A stretch of DNA of 64,000 bases from Mesorhabditis belari (lineage: Eukaryota; Nematoda; Chromadorea; Rhabditida; Rhabditidae): the NCBI GenBank assembly GCA_958450365.1, contig CAUEEP010000909.1, positions 865,001-929,000 of the forward strand. Direction: 5' to 3'. The notes beneath the pieces were generated by a model. The model was given only the letters and a program-made list of their open reading frames with translations, did not search any database and was not told the DNA's origin. The position numbers and the translations under genes were made by a program. Of this stretch, positions 11,908 to 23,144 are shown piece by piece. Numbering within the stretch: position 1 is the first letter of the stretch; the number at the start of each line of letters is the position of its first letter.

Positions 11908-12499
11908 TAGCATGCCAGGCTTGTTCTTTGAGATTATTGAGAGACACATTTATGAAATTGCAGTGAAAAATGCAATGAAATGAAAAATATGCATAGAGGC
12001 AATAGTTTTTTTACACTTTACAGCTCAGAAAAAAATCAGTGGCACTGAAAGAAATTCGGTTTGTTTTGCTTTAAGTGATAGGCTTTTCATTTCTTGAGTA
12101 AAGTAATGATTTTACTATCTACACAAACTCAAAACCGGAAACCAAATTGAAAAGAAAAAAGAAACCAACAAAGTAAGTCGATTCTTTGTTGTAGAATCCG
12201 CTCAATTTCCCCCAATTGAGGCTAAAGAACGAAAAAGAAAAGGGAAAGGAAGAAAAGAAAAGAGAAGAAACCCAACGGACATCTGATGCTAATTGTGTCG
12301 AATGAATAAAGCATTCGCTTCTCCTTTCTTTCCCAAAGTTTTAAGGTTTTAAGGTTTAAGGTTACCAGAAAGAATGGCATATGATTCTGAATATTTCAGG
12401 AATCGTTAAAAAAACAGAATAATATTTTTCTTGATAAGATTTCATTCAAAAGCCCAAAAATCTGAATGAACTCTTACTTCGTCACTAGGATTTAAAAGA
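11908..12499. other. AT-rich spacer, nothing recognised
   Basis: No exon series, tRNA or repeat stands out between the TIR element and the duplicated segment that starts near 12500. Confidence 0.4.
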
Positions 12500-12950
12500 T
12501 TCGTCTTCAAGAGGTCAAAAATTTCACAAGATAAAGAAATGGAGAAGAGAAGAGATGAGAAAAAGTGAAGATGGGAAGGTTGTTGAAAAAGATCCTTGTC
12601 CAATTTCCGGATATTTTTTTCTTGAAAAAAGGCCTCTTGGAGAAACGAGTAAAGTTCGATGAACGTTTTTGCAAGTTATTGACTAAAATGAACAAAATTT
12701 CATTGTTGAGTACCAATCAGTAAAGCTCAGTAAGCTTTTATTGAGTGCATTAGTGATCGAGTGATTTTCCAAGCAAATGTGTCCAAATTTAGAAATTCGG
12801 AAGGGCCTGCTTTTGCTTTTGCAAGATTTCTCTCTTCACCAAGCGATTCACCACTATAATGACTGTTGTTGACTTGGAAATTAAACCCACTTCTTTTTTT
12901 AAAGGAAAACGACAAATTTTACAATTCACGTTTCCAGTTTTTCTTTCTTT
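12500..12950. repeat. Segmental duplication, copy A
   Basis: Shares GAGATGAGAAAAAGTGAAG, GTTCGATGAACG, and further on AAATTAAACCCACTTC with 13750-14200, in the same order and orientation. Copy B forms the upstream flank of the SRX-like receptor, so copy A looks like a duplicated promoter region without its gene. Confidence 0.65.
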
Positions 12951-12986
12951 CCTACTCGAACTATTTTGCTGAATTATTTTTTGTAA

Positions 12987-13556
12987 ATGATTGGCGAGAT
13001 GTTCTTTGAGGTGCCCGCACAATCGCTCGTCTTCTGGCGCACGGCTTTCCGTAAGCGGGGCCATTTCCCTTCCTCATCGGCAAACTGTTCTGGTCCGGGT
13101 AACACTGGCCGTATCCGAAGGGGGCATTTCATTTCGCGAAAGTCCGGTACGTGTGGTGGTGCTGGTCCTCGGCCGTACCAGGGGCATTTCATTGCGCGAA
13201 AGTCCGGTACGTGTAGTGGTGCTGGTCGCTTTGTCCTCACGGTGTCGACACTCTTTTAACGCAAAACCACACGGAACAGGACCCGTGAAATGACCAACTG
13301 GTCGTGCGGGGAGGTCTTTGGCATCCCCGAACTCCCTCCCCCTGGCCCTTAGTCCCCGGGGAAGGATTCCCCCACGAGGTTAGGTCCCCCATAGGCCCCG
13401 CTCCCGTTATGCCGACCATTAGGGCTAGAGGGAGGGCGCTGCTCGACGTCCAGCCACCTCCACGCGGTGAGCATTGAACATCCCTGGGAAACCGGGGATG
13501 GCCAAGAGCTGGACAAGACAGGAAGTACAAACTCCAAGACTAGGGGCACTGTAGCA
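12987..13556. other. GC-rich island with a short tandem repeat, origin unknown
   Basis: A sharply bounded stretch much richer in G+C than its surroundings. It has long open frames on both strands, as expected of GC-rich DNA. Inside are two tandem copies of a block near 13125-13230 containing GGGGCATTTCATT, CGCGAAAGTCCGGTACGTGT and GTGGTGCTGGTC. No protein family was recognised. It lies between the two copies of the segmental duplication. It could be a retroelement piece, transferred DNA or contamination. Confidence 0.55.
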
Positions 13557-13749
13557 ATTAGTATAGATCATATTGAAACAATAGCAGTTTAAATCACTAT
13601 GCCCAAATTTCTCGGAAGAATTTTGGCCTTAAATTTGGCTGTACTTTTGTTAGAAGTTCGACTCTCTTCTAAACCGAAACCAGCTGAAATACTCGATGAC
13701 CTGCAAAGTTGATTTTCTCTTTTAATACCCGATAAATTATTGAAAAAGA

Positions 13750-14200
13750 TTAATCATTGAAGAGGTCAGAAACGTCACGATAAAGTTAATATGGAAAAGA
13801 GGAGAGATGAGAAAAAGTGAAGTTGTCGAAATGTCGTTAAAAAAGATCTAGTCAACTTCTGGATATCTTCTCGTTCGAGAAGAGGCTTCTTCGTGTTTAG
13901 AGAAACAAGTAGAGTTCGATGAACGCTTTTGCAAATTCACTGAACACTGGATAAGGATTTGAATCGTTGACTTTAACTTTCATTGCAGTGCAGTTTCAAA
14001 TGTGATTGAAATTTTTAGATAAATATGCTGGGTTTCATCAGTATTTTGTAGCTTAATCGCTCACTAAAAAATCGAGTTTGAATTCGATACTAAAAGATTG
14101 ATTTCTCTGATCTTTGACAATGACTTTTTTGATTTTGAAATTTAACCCACTTCCCTGAAAGGAAAAATGAAACGAAATGCCTACAGTTTTTTTTGTTTTT
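13750..14200. repeat. Segmental duplication, copy B
   Basis: Partner of 12500-12950, immediately upstream of the receptor gene that starts at 14355. Confidence 0.65.
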
Positions 14201-14354
14201 TTTTGTCATCACCCGCAAATTGAATCGTTTCTTTCAATAGCAAAACCATTATTAAATTTTGAAAAGCCGTTAATCTGATTTTAAAATTGAGAGTGAACAA
14301 TGCTTTTGAGTGCATTGAACTATAAAAGTTGGTTTCAATATTTTATAATCTTCA

Positions 14355-16878
14355 ATGAACGAAACGGTCACTGAAGATCCATTCTCTTCAACAACTCAAT
14401 TCCATAATGTGACTCAATCAAGTCAAAATGAGACTTCTGATGAAAGTCAGACAAAATATAGTCTCACAATTCGAGATGGGGTCAATTACTTGATGAATGG
14501 TATGCCGGAATACTCGAATGTTAATGATGACTATATTCCCTATGTAGTGACACTTTTGATTACGGTAACATATCAGAAAAAACCATATCATTCTATTTAC
14601 CATTCTAGTTGGGCATCATAGCCCTTCTTGGACAAGGCTATTGCTTCAAAGTGGTCTTCACAAATCGAGCTTGTGGATGGGCTGTCAAATTCTATCTCCT
14701 TTTGGATACATTTTGTCGCTTTTATGAGGGAATCGTTTTTCTTTTCAAAGCACAATGTGTTCTCACGTGAGTAATCCTTTCAACTCATACTCATTGAAAA
14801 GATTAGATGGGACTGTGTTGCTGTTGATGGATGGCCTTGGTGCGGGCTCTTTGTCAATCAAATTCTCATTGCAACAAATCTCGGGATGATTTTCTCGATG
14901 CAACTGATTGGGCATGGTCTGACGATGAATAGGTAAATGGTTTTCGAAAAATTTTGAAGTCTTGGACAGGCGATTTAATCTTCAAAATATTTACCGTAAT
15001 TATACTAATAAAAGACGCGTCTTTTATTTTTCGATCGAGTTCTAGATGCATCCCTTTATCAGAGGTCGTCTTTTATTAGTTCATTAATTTGTGCTTAGGT
15101 ACCAAAGTAGTAACTAAGGTAGTAAGATTTTGAAAGTAGTAAGGTAGTAAAGTGGTAAGGTTTTGAAACCAATATTTCAAGAAAAATATGTAAGTAACAA
15201 CTTCATTCAGTTAACAACAAAACAACGTAAAAAGCAACAGTAAATGTGCAACAACAAAAAGAAGAAAAAAATAACATTGTTCAATTAAAGTCTAAAATGC
15301 TTTCATCCTAATTTTCCTTGTCGACGTCATCTCCATGCATTCACTTTCTAGATCCAAATCAATAGAATCTAATGGAGAACTTCAAGATGAATCCGAGATG
15401 TCAGAGTTTTCGTCGTCTGAGTGGTAATCCCAGTTGTTAACATCCTCACCCAAATCGACATTCCAACAATTTCGCTCATGATTGATCAATTCTTTCCTGT
15501 GTGACATTTGACGTCCTTGTTTGAATTTTAGTAAAGCAGTGAATCGAATCATCTTCAGAACATCTTCAGAACCATCTCCAGAACCATCTTCAGAACCATC
15601 TTCAGAACCATCTTCAGAACCATCTACAAAACCATCTTCAGAATCATCTTCAGAACAATCTCCAGAACGCGTCGTAGCACCTCCGCTTCCGTTTGCTCCA
15701 ATTGCTTTGGCGTTCACTCATTGACGTCACCTAAATTTAAAAAATTACTAGATTTAATTCATCAATTGGAAATAAAAAAACTAAAAAGCAAAAGTTACAA
15801 GAAGTAAAAATAGGTAAAATTAAATAAAAAATAGAAAGAACAAAAGAAACAAGTCAAGAATGACGGTAGTTACAGCAAAAAAAATAGAATTTAAGGGTAA
15901 CCTCTAATAAAAGACGCGATATTAGAGGACTCCCTTGAGGATCTTTCGATCAAGCCTTGGATGCGTCTTTTGATAGAATAAATAATTCATTTCAGATTAT
16001 TCAGAGGTAATTCAGATTGTTTGCCGTTTTCTTCCGTGGTCGATTCTATCACATAATGGAACTGATCTCTTTTCCTCATGCCTTTATTCTCTGGGTGATT
16101 CCCGTCGGAATTCATCTTTCTTTTGTTGGAAGTGGTTTTTTCTCAATAAAATAAGCTTTCAAATAAAAATTTAGCATACATCTATACATATGAATCACTA
16201 AGCTACACGGGATATTTTTTTTCCCCACTCGAATTCGTGGATCTGATAATGTTTGCAAAAGACTATTGGACCATTTGGATTGTCACCTATTTTCAAACAG
16301 TTATGTATGGAGTTTTTGGTGTGACATTATTTTTTGATGTAATCACATTGGTGAAAGTTCGAATGCTGGTTGGTTTTTGAATAGGTAAAGCGATGAGCAA
16401 TCTTCAGAGAAAATCCTCGGAAGCAAAGAAACGAGCGGAGGGTCGGCTTTCGATTATGGTTTGTTTGTCAAAATGGAAATTCTATCTCTATTTCAAAACT
16501 CTTCCAAATCAAATTCCAATTTCAGCTAATCATCACCCATTTGATCACCGTTTTCCATCTTGGTTTCGTCGTGCTCGCCAATCGAGTTCTCCGTAGACTC
16601 GCGACGGGATTCACGTTTTTCATTCTTCTTGAGTGCATTCCTGTTCTACTGCATTTATTGATGGGGTAAAGTTTACGAATTAATTAATTAGTTCTCTAAG
16701 AAGATCTTACGAATTGAATTGTTTGGAAAACTTATACCCAATTTTTAGCTTTGTTGTCACTTATTTCAATTTGCCGTATAAATCAAAGAAAAGCGGTCCG
16801 CAAACGACGATTTCAATGATTCCACCTCCAACTCCCGGAAAAACACCTCAAAAGTCGATTCTTAAAAAGGGAATTTGA
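14355..16878 (+). CDS. SRX-like 7TM chemoreceptor
   Basis: Predicted G-protein-coupled serpentine receptor of the nematode chemosensory type. The N-terminus has several Asn-X-Ser/Thr sites (NETVTED, NVTQSS). Exons then encode membrane segments: YIPYVVTLLIT plus LGIIALLGQGYCF, KFYLLLDTFCRFYEGIVFLF, NQILIATNLGMIFSMQLIG, then NRLFAVFFRGRFYHIMELIS (the NR plus FF-x-Y pattern of SRX receptors), YFFSPLEFVDLIMF, MYGVFGVTLFFDVITLV and LIITHLITVFHLGF. The basic cytoplasmic tail ends at 16878. The intron after the NR motif holds a ~980-bp transposon (15004-15982). The gene at 31305-33028 is a paralogue with the same order of exons. Family placement (SRX rather than another sr class) is tentative. Confidence 0.8.
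15004..15982 (-). mobile_element. ~980-bp DNA element with acidic repeat ORF, in receptor intron
   Basis: Each end is a 75-80 bp module bounded by CTAATAAAAGACG and its inverse, so both termini fold into hairpins and are also inverted relative to each other. A minus-strand ORF (15382-15717, 111 aa) has a run of SEDG repeats, encoded by a 12-bp tandem repeat at 15545-15665, then RKELINHERNCWNVDLGEDV and an acidic Ser/Asp tail. This resembles the acidic C-terminus of pogo/Tc5-type transposases, but no catalytic domain is visible. Non-autonomous. Confidence 0.55.
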
Positions 16879-17024
16879 GTAATCCTTTTTGAAAACTTTT
16901 GAGTTTAATATGTTTTTTTCAAATCGTTTGTGATCAAAGAATTAATTAACAAATCAATTTAACATTTTATATTTAATTTAATAAACAAATAAACAATTTA
17001 ACAATATTTAAAGAAGATGTTCTT

Positions 17025-18756
17025 TCAATAAATCACCACCACTTCCGATTGTGGGTATGGCTTGTATCCTGGACAGCTGCTGCCGCTTGTTTTCTGAAAA
17101 TTTGTGGAACTGTTTTTGAAATAAAACATTTACATAGCCTAGTACAAAGCAATTCCAAAGTTTTAACTCTAGTTTTTATTTCAAAACTTGCTTTAAAAGA
17201 TCTTGGAAGCAGTTTCTTAAATCGGACAAAAACTAACCACAATCACTTCACAAATCGCTCCACACATCCTATCTTCAGCATACATATCATTCCAAAAACC
17301 CAGTGATCCGTATCGTCGATATGTAGCTTTGATGTGCATCTGGAAATGTAAAATGGTGACTGTTAGACTTGTTAACGAGGTTTAACGAGGGTTCAAGTTT
17401 ACCCAGTCACATTAACGCATTGAAAGTTGCTAGCAATCTGAAACTTTTTTATCAGAAAGCCTAGATTATCAGCTTCATTTTGATACCAGAAATTCAACAA
17501 AAATCTTCAAAAAAGTACTCTAAAAGGTTATCGATACTTAACGAGACCGAGAGCCTTTATTTTTTCGGATTTTTTAAGTACTATTTTAAAGAATTTTGCC
17601 GAATTTTTGGTATCAAAATGAAGCTAATAATATTGGCTTTCTGATGAAAAAGTTTTAGATTGCTAGCAAATTTCAGTGCGCCGATATGCCTGTCCGAACG
17701 GGAGCAACCCCAAAATATCGTTAGCCATGCCTAGTGACTGTAAACTGTTTCCATAAAACAGCAAAAACTCACAGCAGTGACTGTTTCAGGACGAGCTCCA
17801 AGGCCATTATTTGGCTCTCCGTAGTCCCATTTTCTGAAGGTTTTTAATTAAAATTCTATCTTTTGGCAAGTTCTAATCTATTTTCACCTATAGCCCGATT
17901 CGATTCCATTCACCCATGTCCCACTTGAGTTCGGCTGCATGTTATTCAGACCGATCCAGGCGCCCTAAATTGTACTCACTGCCGGATTCAGCTGAAAAAA
18001 CTGGCTCTCCAACTGAAATTAAAGTGTTCAATGGTATTCCAATCGAATTTAGTTACTGAGTAGCTCTCAAAGCTCTCGAACTTGCTAAAATCCTTACATC
18101 AAGTGATGTAAAACGAAAAGATTCCATTCCATAGCCATTACATTTCTTTCCGAGCGGATATTTCGCCATATCTGAAACCCATGGATTAGCAAAATGTTTT
18201 GTATTCATCATTTTTCAGCTAAAAGTTGAACGGTTTAGTCAAATTTTACAATTGGTGCTTGATCTTTTTCAACTTTGTCTCCAAAACCAACCTGCCACCA
18301 AACCATTCTCCTTTTCACAACGAATTGACGCGAGATCGGCTTTTGAATGGAGTTCCTTGCAGGCTTCACGGGCTTTTTCATATGTGTTCTTCACTTCAAT
18401 TGCCTAGAAAGGTAATGAATTTGGATACAGATCTATTCTAAAGTAGCTGGTTAGAACCAAACCCCAAACCAACCGCATAACAAGATCCACCGAGATTCTT
18501 GAAGCCAGGTATTTCATCACAACTCTGAAAACTTGTCGTTGAGGTAAAACTGTTTTTAAGCTAACAAGTGCTTCCGGTTAAAGTTTGTTTCTTTGAGTTT
18601 GATTTTGACAGTTTGACTTCCTGTTTGATGACAGTTTAGACAGCAGATCAGTTTCGAATATTGAGCGCAAAAACTTACTGAAACGTTGGTAGAAGCTTGT
18701 TTGAAGAAAATTGCTTCAGCGCCAATTCCAAGATGCAAGATGATGAAAAGAATCAT
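17025..18756 (-). CDS. Secreted C-type lectin (single CTLD), copy 1
   Basis: Secreted carbohydrate-binding-type protein. Start at 18756 gives the signal peptide MILFIILHLGIGAEA; an in-frame ATG at 18780 is an alternative. Exons encode SCDEIPGFKNLGGSCYA, YEKAREACKELHSKADLASI, KKCNGYGMESFRFTSLD, GAWIGLNNMQPNSSGTW, KWDYGEPNNGLGARPE, GFWNDMYAEDRMCGAICEV and a C-terminal tail with SGSSCPGYKPYPQSE. The WIGL, EPN (mannose-type ligand motif), WND and paired cysteines are the CTLD signatures. Stop at 17025-17027. The gene at 26692-27996 is a close paralogue. The 17343-17770 intron holds a palindromic repeat. Families of this kind are often pathogen-responsive in C. elegans, but no regulation is visible here. 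Confidence 0.88.
17421..17676. repeat. Palindromic 256-bp repeat in lectin intron
   Basis: Arms of about 105 bp are inverted copies. They share GCTAGCAATCT, ATCAGAAAGCC, AGCTTCATTTTGATACCA and AAGTACT, around a ~40-bp centre. The equivalent intron of the second lectin lacks it. Probably a foldback MITE. Confidence 0.75.
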
Positions 18757-19052
18757 TGTTGACCCTGAATTTGCGTACATTTACCACTTATAGCTAACAT
18801 TTGGGCTTCTTTAATTGAATAAACGAAAAAATCAGTGAGAACTGACACAAGAAAATCTTGATCTTATCTTGATCTCAAAATGTTTTTGTCTGCTTGCCAT
18901 CAGCAAATATTGCATACAATTCGTCATTTGCATCTGCTATTCCCCTTTTCTGCTCTGAAAAGTTATTTTCCTTCAAATAATTAATAAATAAACGAAAGCT
19001 AAACTAAAACTGGTTAGAAAGGTTCGTTTGAAGTGAAGAAAGAGCTAAATAA

Positions 19053-20065
19053 ATGGTTTTTCTCACAATTGTTGACACTTCTAAAGTTTTCCGGGTTTTA
19101 AATTTGAAAGTTAATCACTGGTTCTTCATGATGATTATCGTTACCATCATCATCGTACACTATTCAATATATCGACGTTTCTTTTCAATAATTTTTGAAT
19201 TCAAACAATCCATCTATCCTCCAACTCTAAGGCCGTAACAGTCAAGGAATTGGTGTAAAAATAAGTGCATGACACAAGAAGTAATATTTAACCAAACGAA
19301 CCCTTTGGATAATCCCGGCACTACAAAGAAACATTTTCGATTTTGATGAGCCTAGATGTGCATTTTCATCTTCTGGAGTACAACTACCGTAAATACTGTA
19401 ATAGCACCCTCCTCGCGTAGTCGCAAAAGTTTTTAGTATTTCATTTTTTTCAAAGCGCCCGTACTTTCAAAAATACGTCTTTGGTATCAAAAAAATAGCT
19501 GAAATTCAGGGCTATTTTTTGATACCTACGCGCGCATTGTAGCATAAACCAGTGTCGAGAAAAACTCGTTCAAAGCTAGACTACGCAACACTCCGCAACA
19601 CGTCTTTATGGGGGTGGGGTACTATTACAGTATTTACAGTAGGTTTTTCTTTTATTGAGCACTCAAAGAACTGTTGATTTGGCTTGCGAAGAGTTGAGTC
19701 GAAGATTTTTCGTAATTCTCAAACATACAACAGATAAAAAGCATTTTCTGTCTTGTTACCTTGATTTTGAACATCGTTGGCATGATGAGCGCATCATCGA
19801 TCTCGAAGAGTCAACTTTCTTCACAGTTTTTCCCATAGCTGCCAGTCTTTCGACAATTTTTCAATCAGCACTGCATTTATGCACCTATTCACGAATCATT
19901 TATGCATGTAAAAGTGAGAAAAGTCTTGCAAGATAAATTCAATCCGGAATAAGTGTATCATAGATTGTCTTGGTATCCACCAATACTTGTAAACTTGTTT
20001 AATGCACTTCATGGTTTACAAGAATCACCTTGGATTCATCATAATCTTTTCGCTATTCGGTTAGT
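19053..20065 (+). pseudogene. Broken copy of the membrane protein gene at 21027-22904
   Basis: Upstream copy of a tandem duplication. Homologous blocks occur at 19118-19200 (like 20478-20540), 19655-19870 (like 20955-21180) and 19965-20062 (like 21268-21370). The first membrane exon reads IKSIFCLVTLILNIVGMM but loses frame against the intact copy at the GCGCATCATCGATC site. The next exon (LSWYPPILVNLFNALHG) lacks two bases before its YK-HLG end, again shifting frame. No downstream exons follow. A short ORF at 19053-19238 (hydrophobic FFMMIIVTIIIVH) may be its former 5' exon. Confidence 0.6.
19387..19639. mobile_element. ~255-bp MITE with CCGTAAATACTGTAATAG ends, copy 1
   Basis: Inverted ends (C)CGTAAATACTGTAATAG and CTATTACAGTATTTAC(A/G)G flanked by TA, a CACCC-rich inner left end and a GGGGGTGGGG inner right end. 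The same element is at 54590-54847, sharing AAACCAGTGTCGAGAAAAAC and CAAAGCTAGACTACGCAACA. No coding capacity. Confidence 0.8.
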
Positions 20066-20602
20066 TAACAAGTGATCGGTTATTAGCCAGGCTCAGAGCC
20101 TGGCTTAGGCTTTATCAGTTGAAAGCTTGAAAAAGTTTTTGATGATAGTTAAGCGGTAATTACTTGCTCTTTTCAAAACTTCAAACAAGTGTTTGGCAAA
20201 TTTGTAAGTTCAAAACTTTACGACACTTCAAACAACTTTTCCAACAAGAACACTGTATACTAGGCTAAGTAATGGTCAACTTTAACCAAATTATCGTTTA
20301 GATTTTTCAATTTTCATCTGCTATAGCTAGAAAAGTTCATCAAAGAATCAAAAAGGAAAACTAATGACTGGTTGAAAAGCTTGAAAAACGATTTGAATGT
20401 GAGATAAGCTGTAATTATTCGTTCTTTTCAAGAACTTCAAAATTTTGAAAGCTTTCTTATCCTAAATCATTAAATGGCTCTTCACCATGACGATCGAACA
20501 TTACTCAATATATCGGCAATGCTTTTTAGTAAGTTTTGTGACTTTGAATGTGAGTATTTTTAGTACGTGAGTTTATGGATAGCTCACTAAGTCTCAGATT
20601 CT

Positions 20603-20670
20603 CTTTTGATTACTTTTTGATTACTTTTTGATTACTTTTTGATTACTTTTTGATTACTTTTTGATTCCTT
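20603..20670. repeat. 11-bp tandem repeat (TTTTTGATTAC)
   Basis: Six or so perfect tandem copies of TTTTTGATTAC between the pseudogene and the intact membrane gene. Confidence 0.9.
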
Positions 20671-21026
20671 TTTTTTATTACCTCTATTATCTCTTCCCTT
20701 TACGTAGAGGTGACAAAATTGGAAACGCATTAGTCAAGAGGAATGATTCTGTTTGGAGTACAAGTAAAGTATTTCTGAAACGATATTTCTGAGATTTTTA
20801 ACATACCAAACTAATAGCGATTTGTGCAAAACAAGGACAAAGAATGACTTTTTTAAATTCAGTTGCCTACATGAGCATTTTCGTCTTCTCGAATGAAGTC
20901 GAGTACAAGCGGAAATGTAACCCGATTTTCCTGTTGTTGAGTACTCGTTTTACTCAAAGAACTGTTGACTTGGTTTATGTGGTGAGTTGAGTCGAAGATT
21001 TCTCGTAATTCCCAAACACAAAACAG

Positions 21027-22904
21027 ATAAAAAGCATTTTCTGTCTTATTGCTCTGATTTTGAACATTATTGGCATGATGAGGGCATTGTCGATCATCGA
21101 TCTCGAAGAATCGACTTATGTTTTTCTCACAGCCGACAGTCTATCGACGATTTTTCAATCAACTTTACAATTAATTTATGCCTGTGGGAGTGCAAAAACG
21201 TTTGTTGTTTATTTGTTTTTAACCTGTTTCTTTTTAAATTCTTTTTATTTTTTGTTTTTAACTCATTGTACAGATTATCTTGGTTTCCATCTATGCTTTC
21301 AAGCTTGTTTGACGCACTTCATGGTGTCTACAAGGATCACCTTGGATCCGTTATGATCTTTTCGCTATTTGGTTAGTTAACTAGAAACTAAGGGATGAGA
21401 CAGATCCTGACCGGACTTCTGACCTTGCCAGACAGGTCCGATTCCAGAAGGAAGTCAACCCGAAGCAAGGCCTGACCCTGGTCCTCGTCTGGGACTAGCC
21501 TGGCCCAAGCTTGACTTATGAAGTGTCCAAATTCTAATCAAAAATTAGAATCTGATTAGAATCACTCTCTTCTAGGCATCTCCTTAAATCTCTACACAGC
21601 CTTCACTTGTGACAATCTTCAAAAGAAACAATGGCAACATTTCCTTTTCCTTTATTGCAAGCCCAGCCCAATGAAGTCTACCAGAAGCCAAGCCTGACTC
21701 TGACCCTGGCCTTAAACAGACCTGGATCAGACTGGCACCAACCTTTGATACTGGTTCTGATCCTGGACGGACCTGGGCCTGACCTGGACTTAGCTTGGCA
21801 CATACCCGCCGGAACAGCGGCTGGCCTGATCGACAGAAGTCAAGCCGGAAAAGAACGTTCCAGGATACTATGCGCTTACGCGGGAATACTCTGCCAGCGA
21901 GTTTTCCACGGAAATTGTACAGATTATTGTACGGGGAATTGGACGGGGCATACGGTTGGAATAGCAGTTGTCCTGGCCGATAGATGTCAAGCCTGAGCCT
22001 GTATACAGGTCCAGGCTCACCTGTAGCAGGGCCTAGGACCCGGTTGGAGCTTTCCGACTAAGAACTGTAGAATGCAAGTACAGGTTGACCAAATTCTACT
22101 TAAAACTTATATCCCGTAAAGCTTGCAATCTAATCTTATCATTGCAGGCATCTCCCTGAATCTCTACACAGCCTTCACATGTGACAATCTCCGCAAGAAA
22201 CAATGGCAACAATACTCGTATTTCCAGGCGCTAATCTTTGCATCAGCTGGAGCTGCTTTATCAATTTTGCTAAATAGTTGGTTTTGAAATCTTTTGGTTA
22301 GATCATTGAAAAGTTCAACTCTAGACGTTGATATCGGTGCTGATTGGGAGAATCAATCGTTTTTCCAAGATCTTCCCTGGTACACGATTCTTTATGGAAT
22401 GTACTCGATTCAAACCGGCAGCAATTTTGTCGTTTACAGGAAATTGAAGGTGTTAGTGGCTGTAGTGCTAATAGAATGTTTCATTTAGGAATCCCATCAC
22501 ACCCCATTGAGAGTGATTTGTTTGGGTATCTCGAAACGGGTTTGTTACAATAGCTCGATGACTCAAAATCATTGTCCCACCTCTTTCAGTTGTTGGCGAT
22601 CGATCTGATGTACTTGATCACCAATCTCATTTTAAAAACAATTGGAGTGCTGTTGCGGTACACCGATTATCAAGATTTCTGTCAATTTCTAGTGATTCTC
22701 ATTGATTTTTTCGATAACGGCTTTTATTTGGTCGTTGTTGGGTGAGTGAATCAATAAATTGACCTAGGCCAAGTGTAAATCAACTCCTTTTTCAGTCTGC
22801 TCACCATTCTCTTTGTCCGTCAACCGGCTCCAATCAAACCGGGCGAGCAGCAGCCACTCAAAATGCCCTATTCGCCCGTTGCGCAAAAGAAAAATAAGAA
22901 ATAA
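21027..22904 (+). CDS. Multi-pass membrane protein of unknown function, 5' end unresolved
   Basis: Hydrophobic protein with about seven membrane segments, similar in build to nematode serpentine receptors, but the family was not recognised. The first certain exon begins after AAACAG at 21027 (IKSIFCLIALILNIIGMM, DSLSTIFQSTLQLIYACGS). It is followed by LSWFPSMLSSLFDALHGVY with GSVMIFSLFG (ending near 21373), then 22149-22278 (ISLNLYTAFTCDNLRKKQW, ALIFASAGAALSILL), DIGADWENQSFFQDLPWYT, LLAIDLMYLITNLILKTIG, FDNGFYLVVVG and a proline/lysine-rich tail ending at 22904. An upstream exon with the start codon must exist; 20478-20540 is a candidate. The gene is the intact half of a tandem duplication (see 19053-20065). 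The 21374-22148 intron carries a relic exon and GC-rich repeats. Confidence 0.65.
21400..22080. repeat. GC-richer degenerate repeat region with a relic exon
   Basis: Two related halves rich in CCTGACC, CTGGACC and GACAGAAGTCAA-type words (about 21410-21520 and 21655-22040) flank a second, unspliceable copy of the ISLNLYTAFTCDNL exon at 21577-21640. It looks like local duplication inside the intron of the membrane gene. Confidence 0.55.
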
Positions 22905-23144
22905 AGTTTTATGGCAATTTTGGCAAGAAGTAAATAAAAACTAACAATATTAATGATTTTTAAGCGTTTTTCGTTAATTTTCTTGAGTCGAACGCCAAGC
23001 TATTTGTCAATAAGTTCTCTTTTTTTTGAATTTTTGTGAGCGACCATTTTAAGAGTCAGGATTCAGAAAATGAGCTCATTGCTCAGTAAAATACCCGAGT
23101 TCTGAAATTTATTTTAAGAAATACTAATTTTATTCAAATTATAT

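Noticed and set aside
12974..13549. Several overlapping 66-100 codon frames in the GC-rich island
   Set aside because: GC-rich DNA has few stop codons, the frames overlap on both strands, and none resembles a known domain or has a plausible start context.
15521..15724. Plus-strand SEPSPEPSSEPSSEP-type repeat protein
   Set aside because: It is the complement of the acidic SEDG repeat on the minus strand, where the frame continues into non-repetitive sequence inside a transposon.
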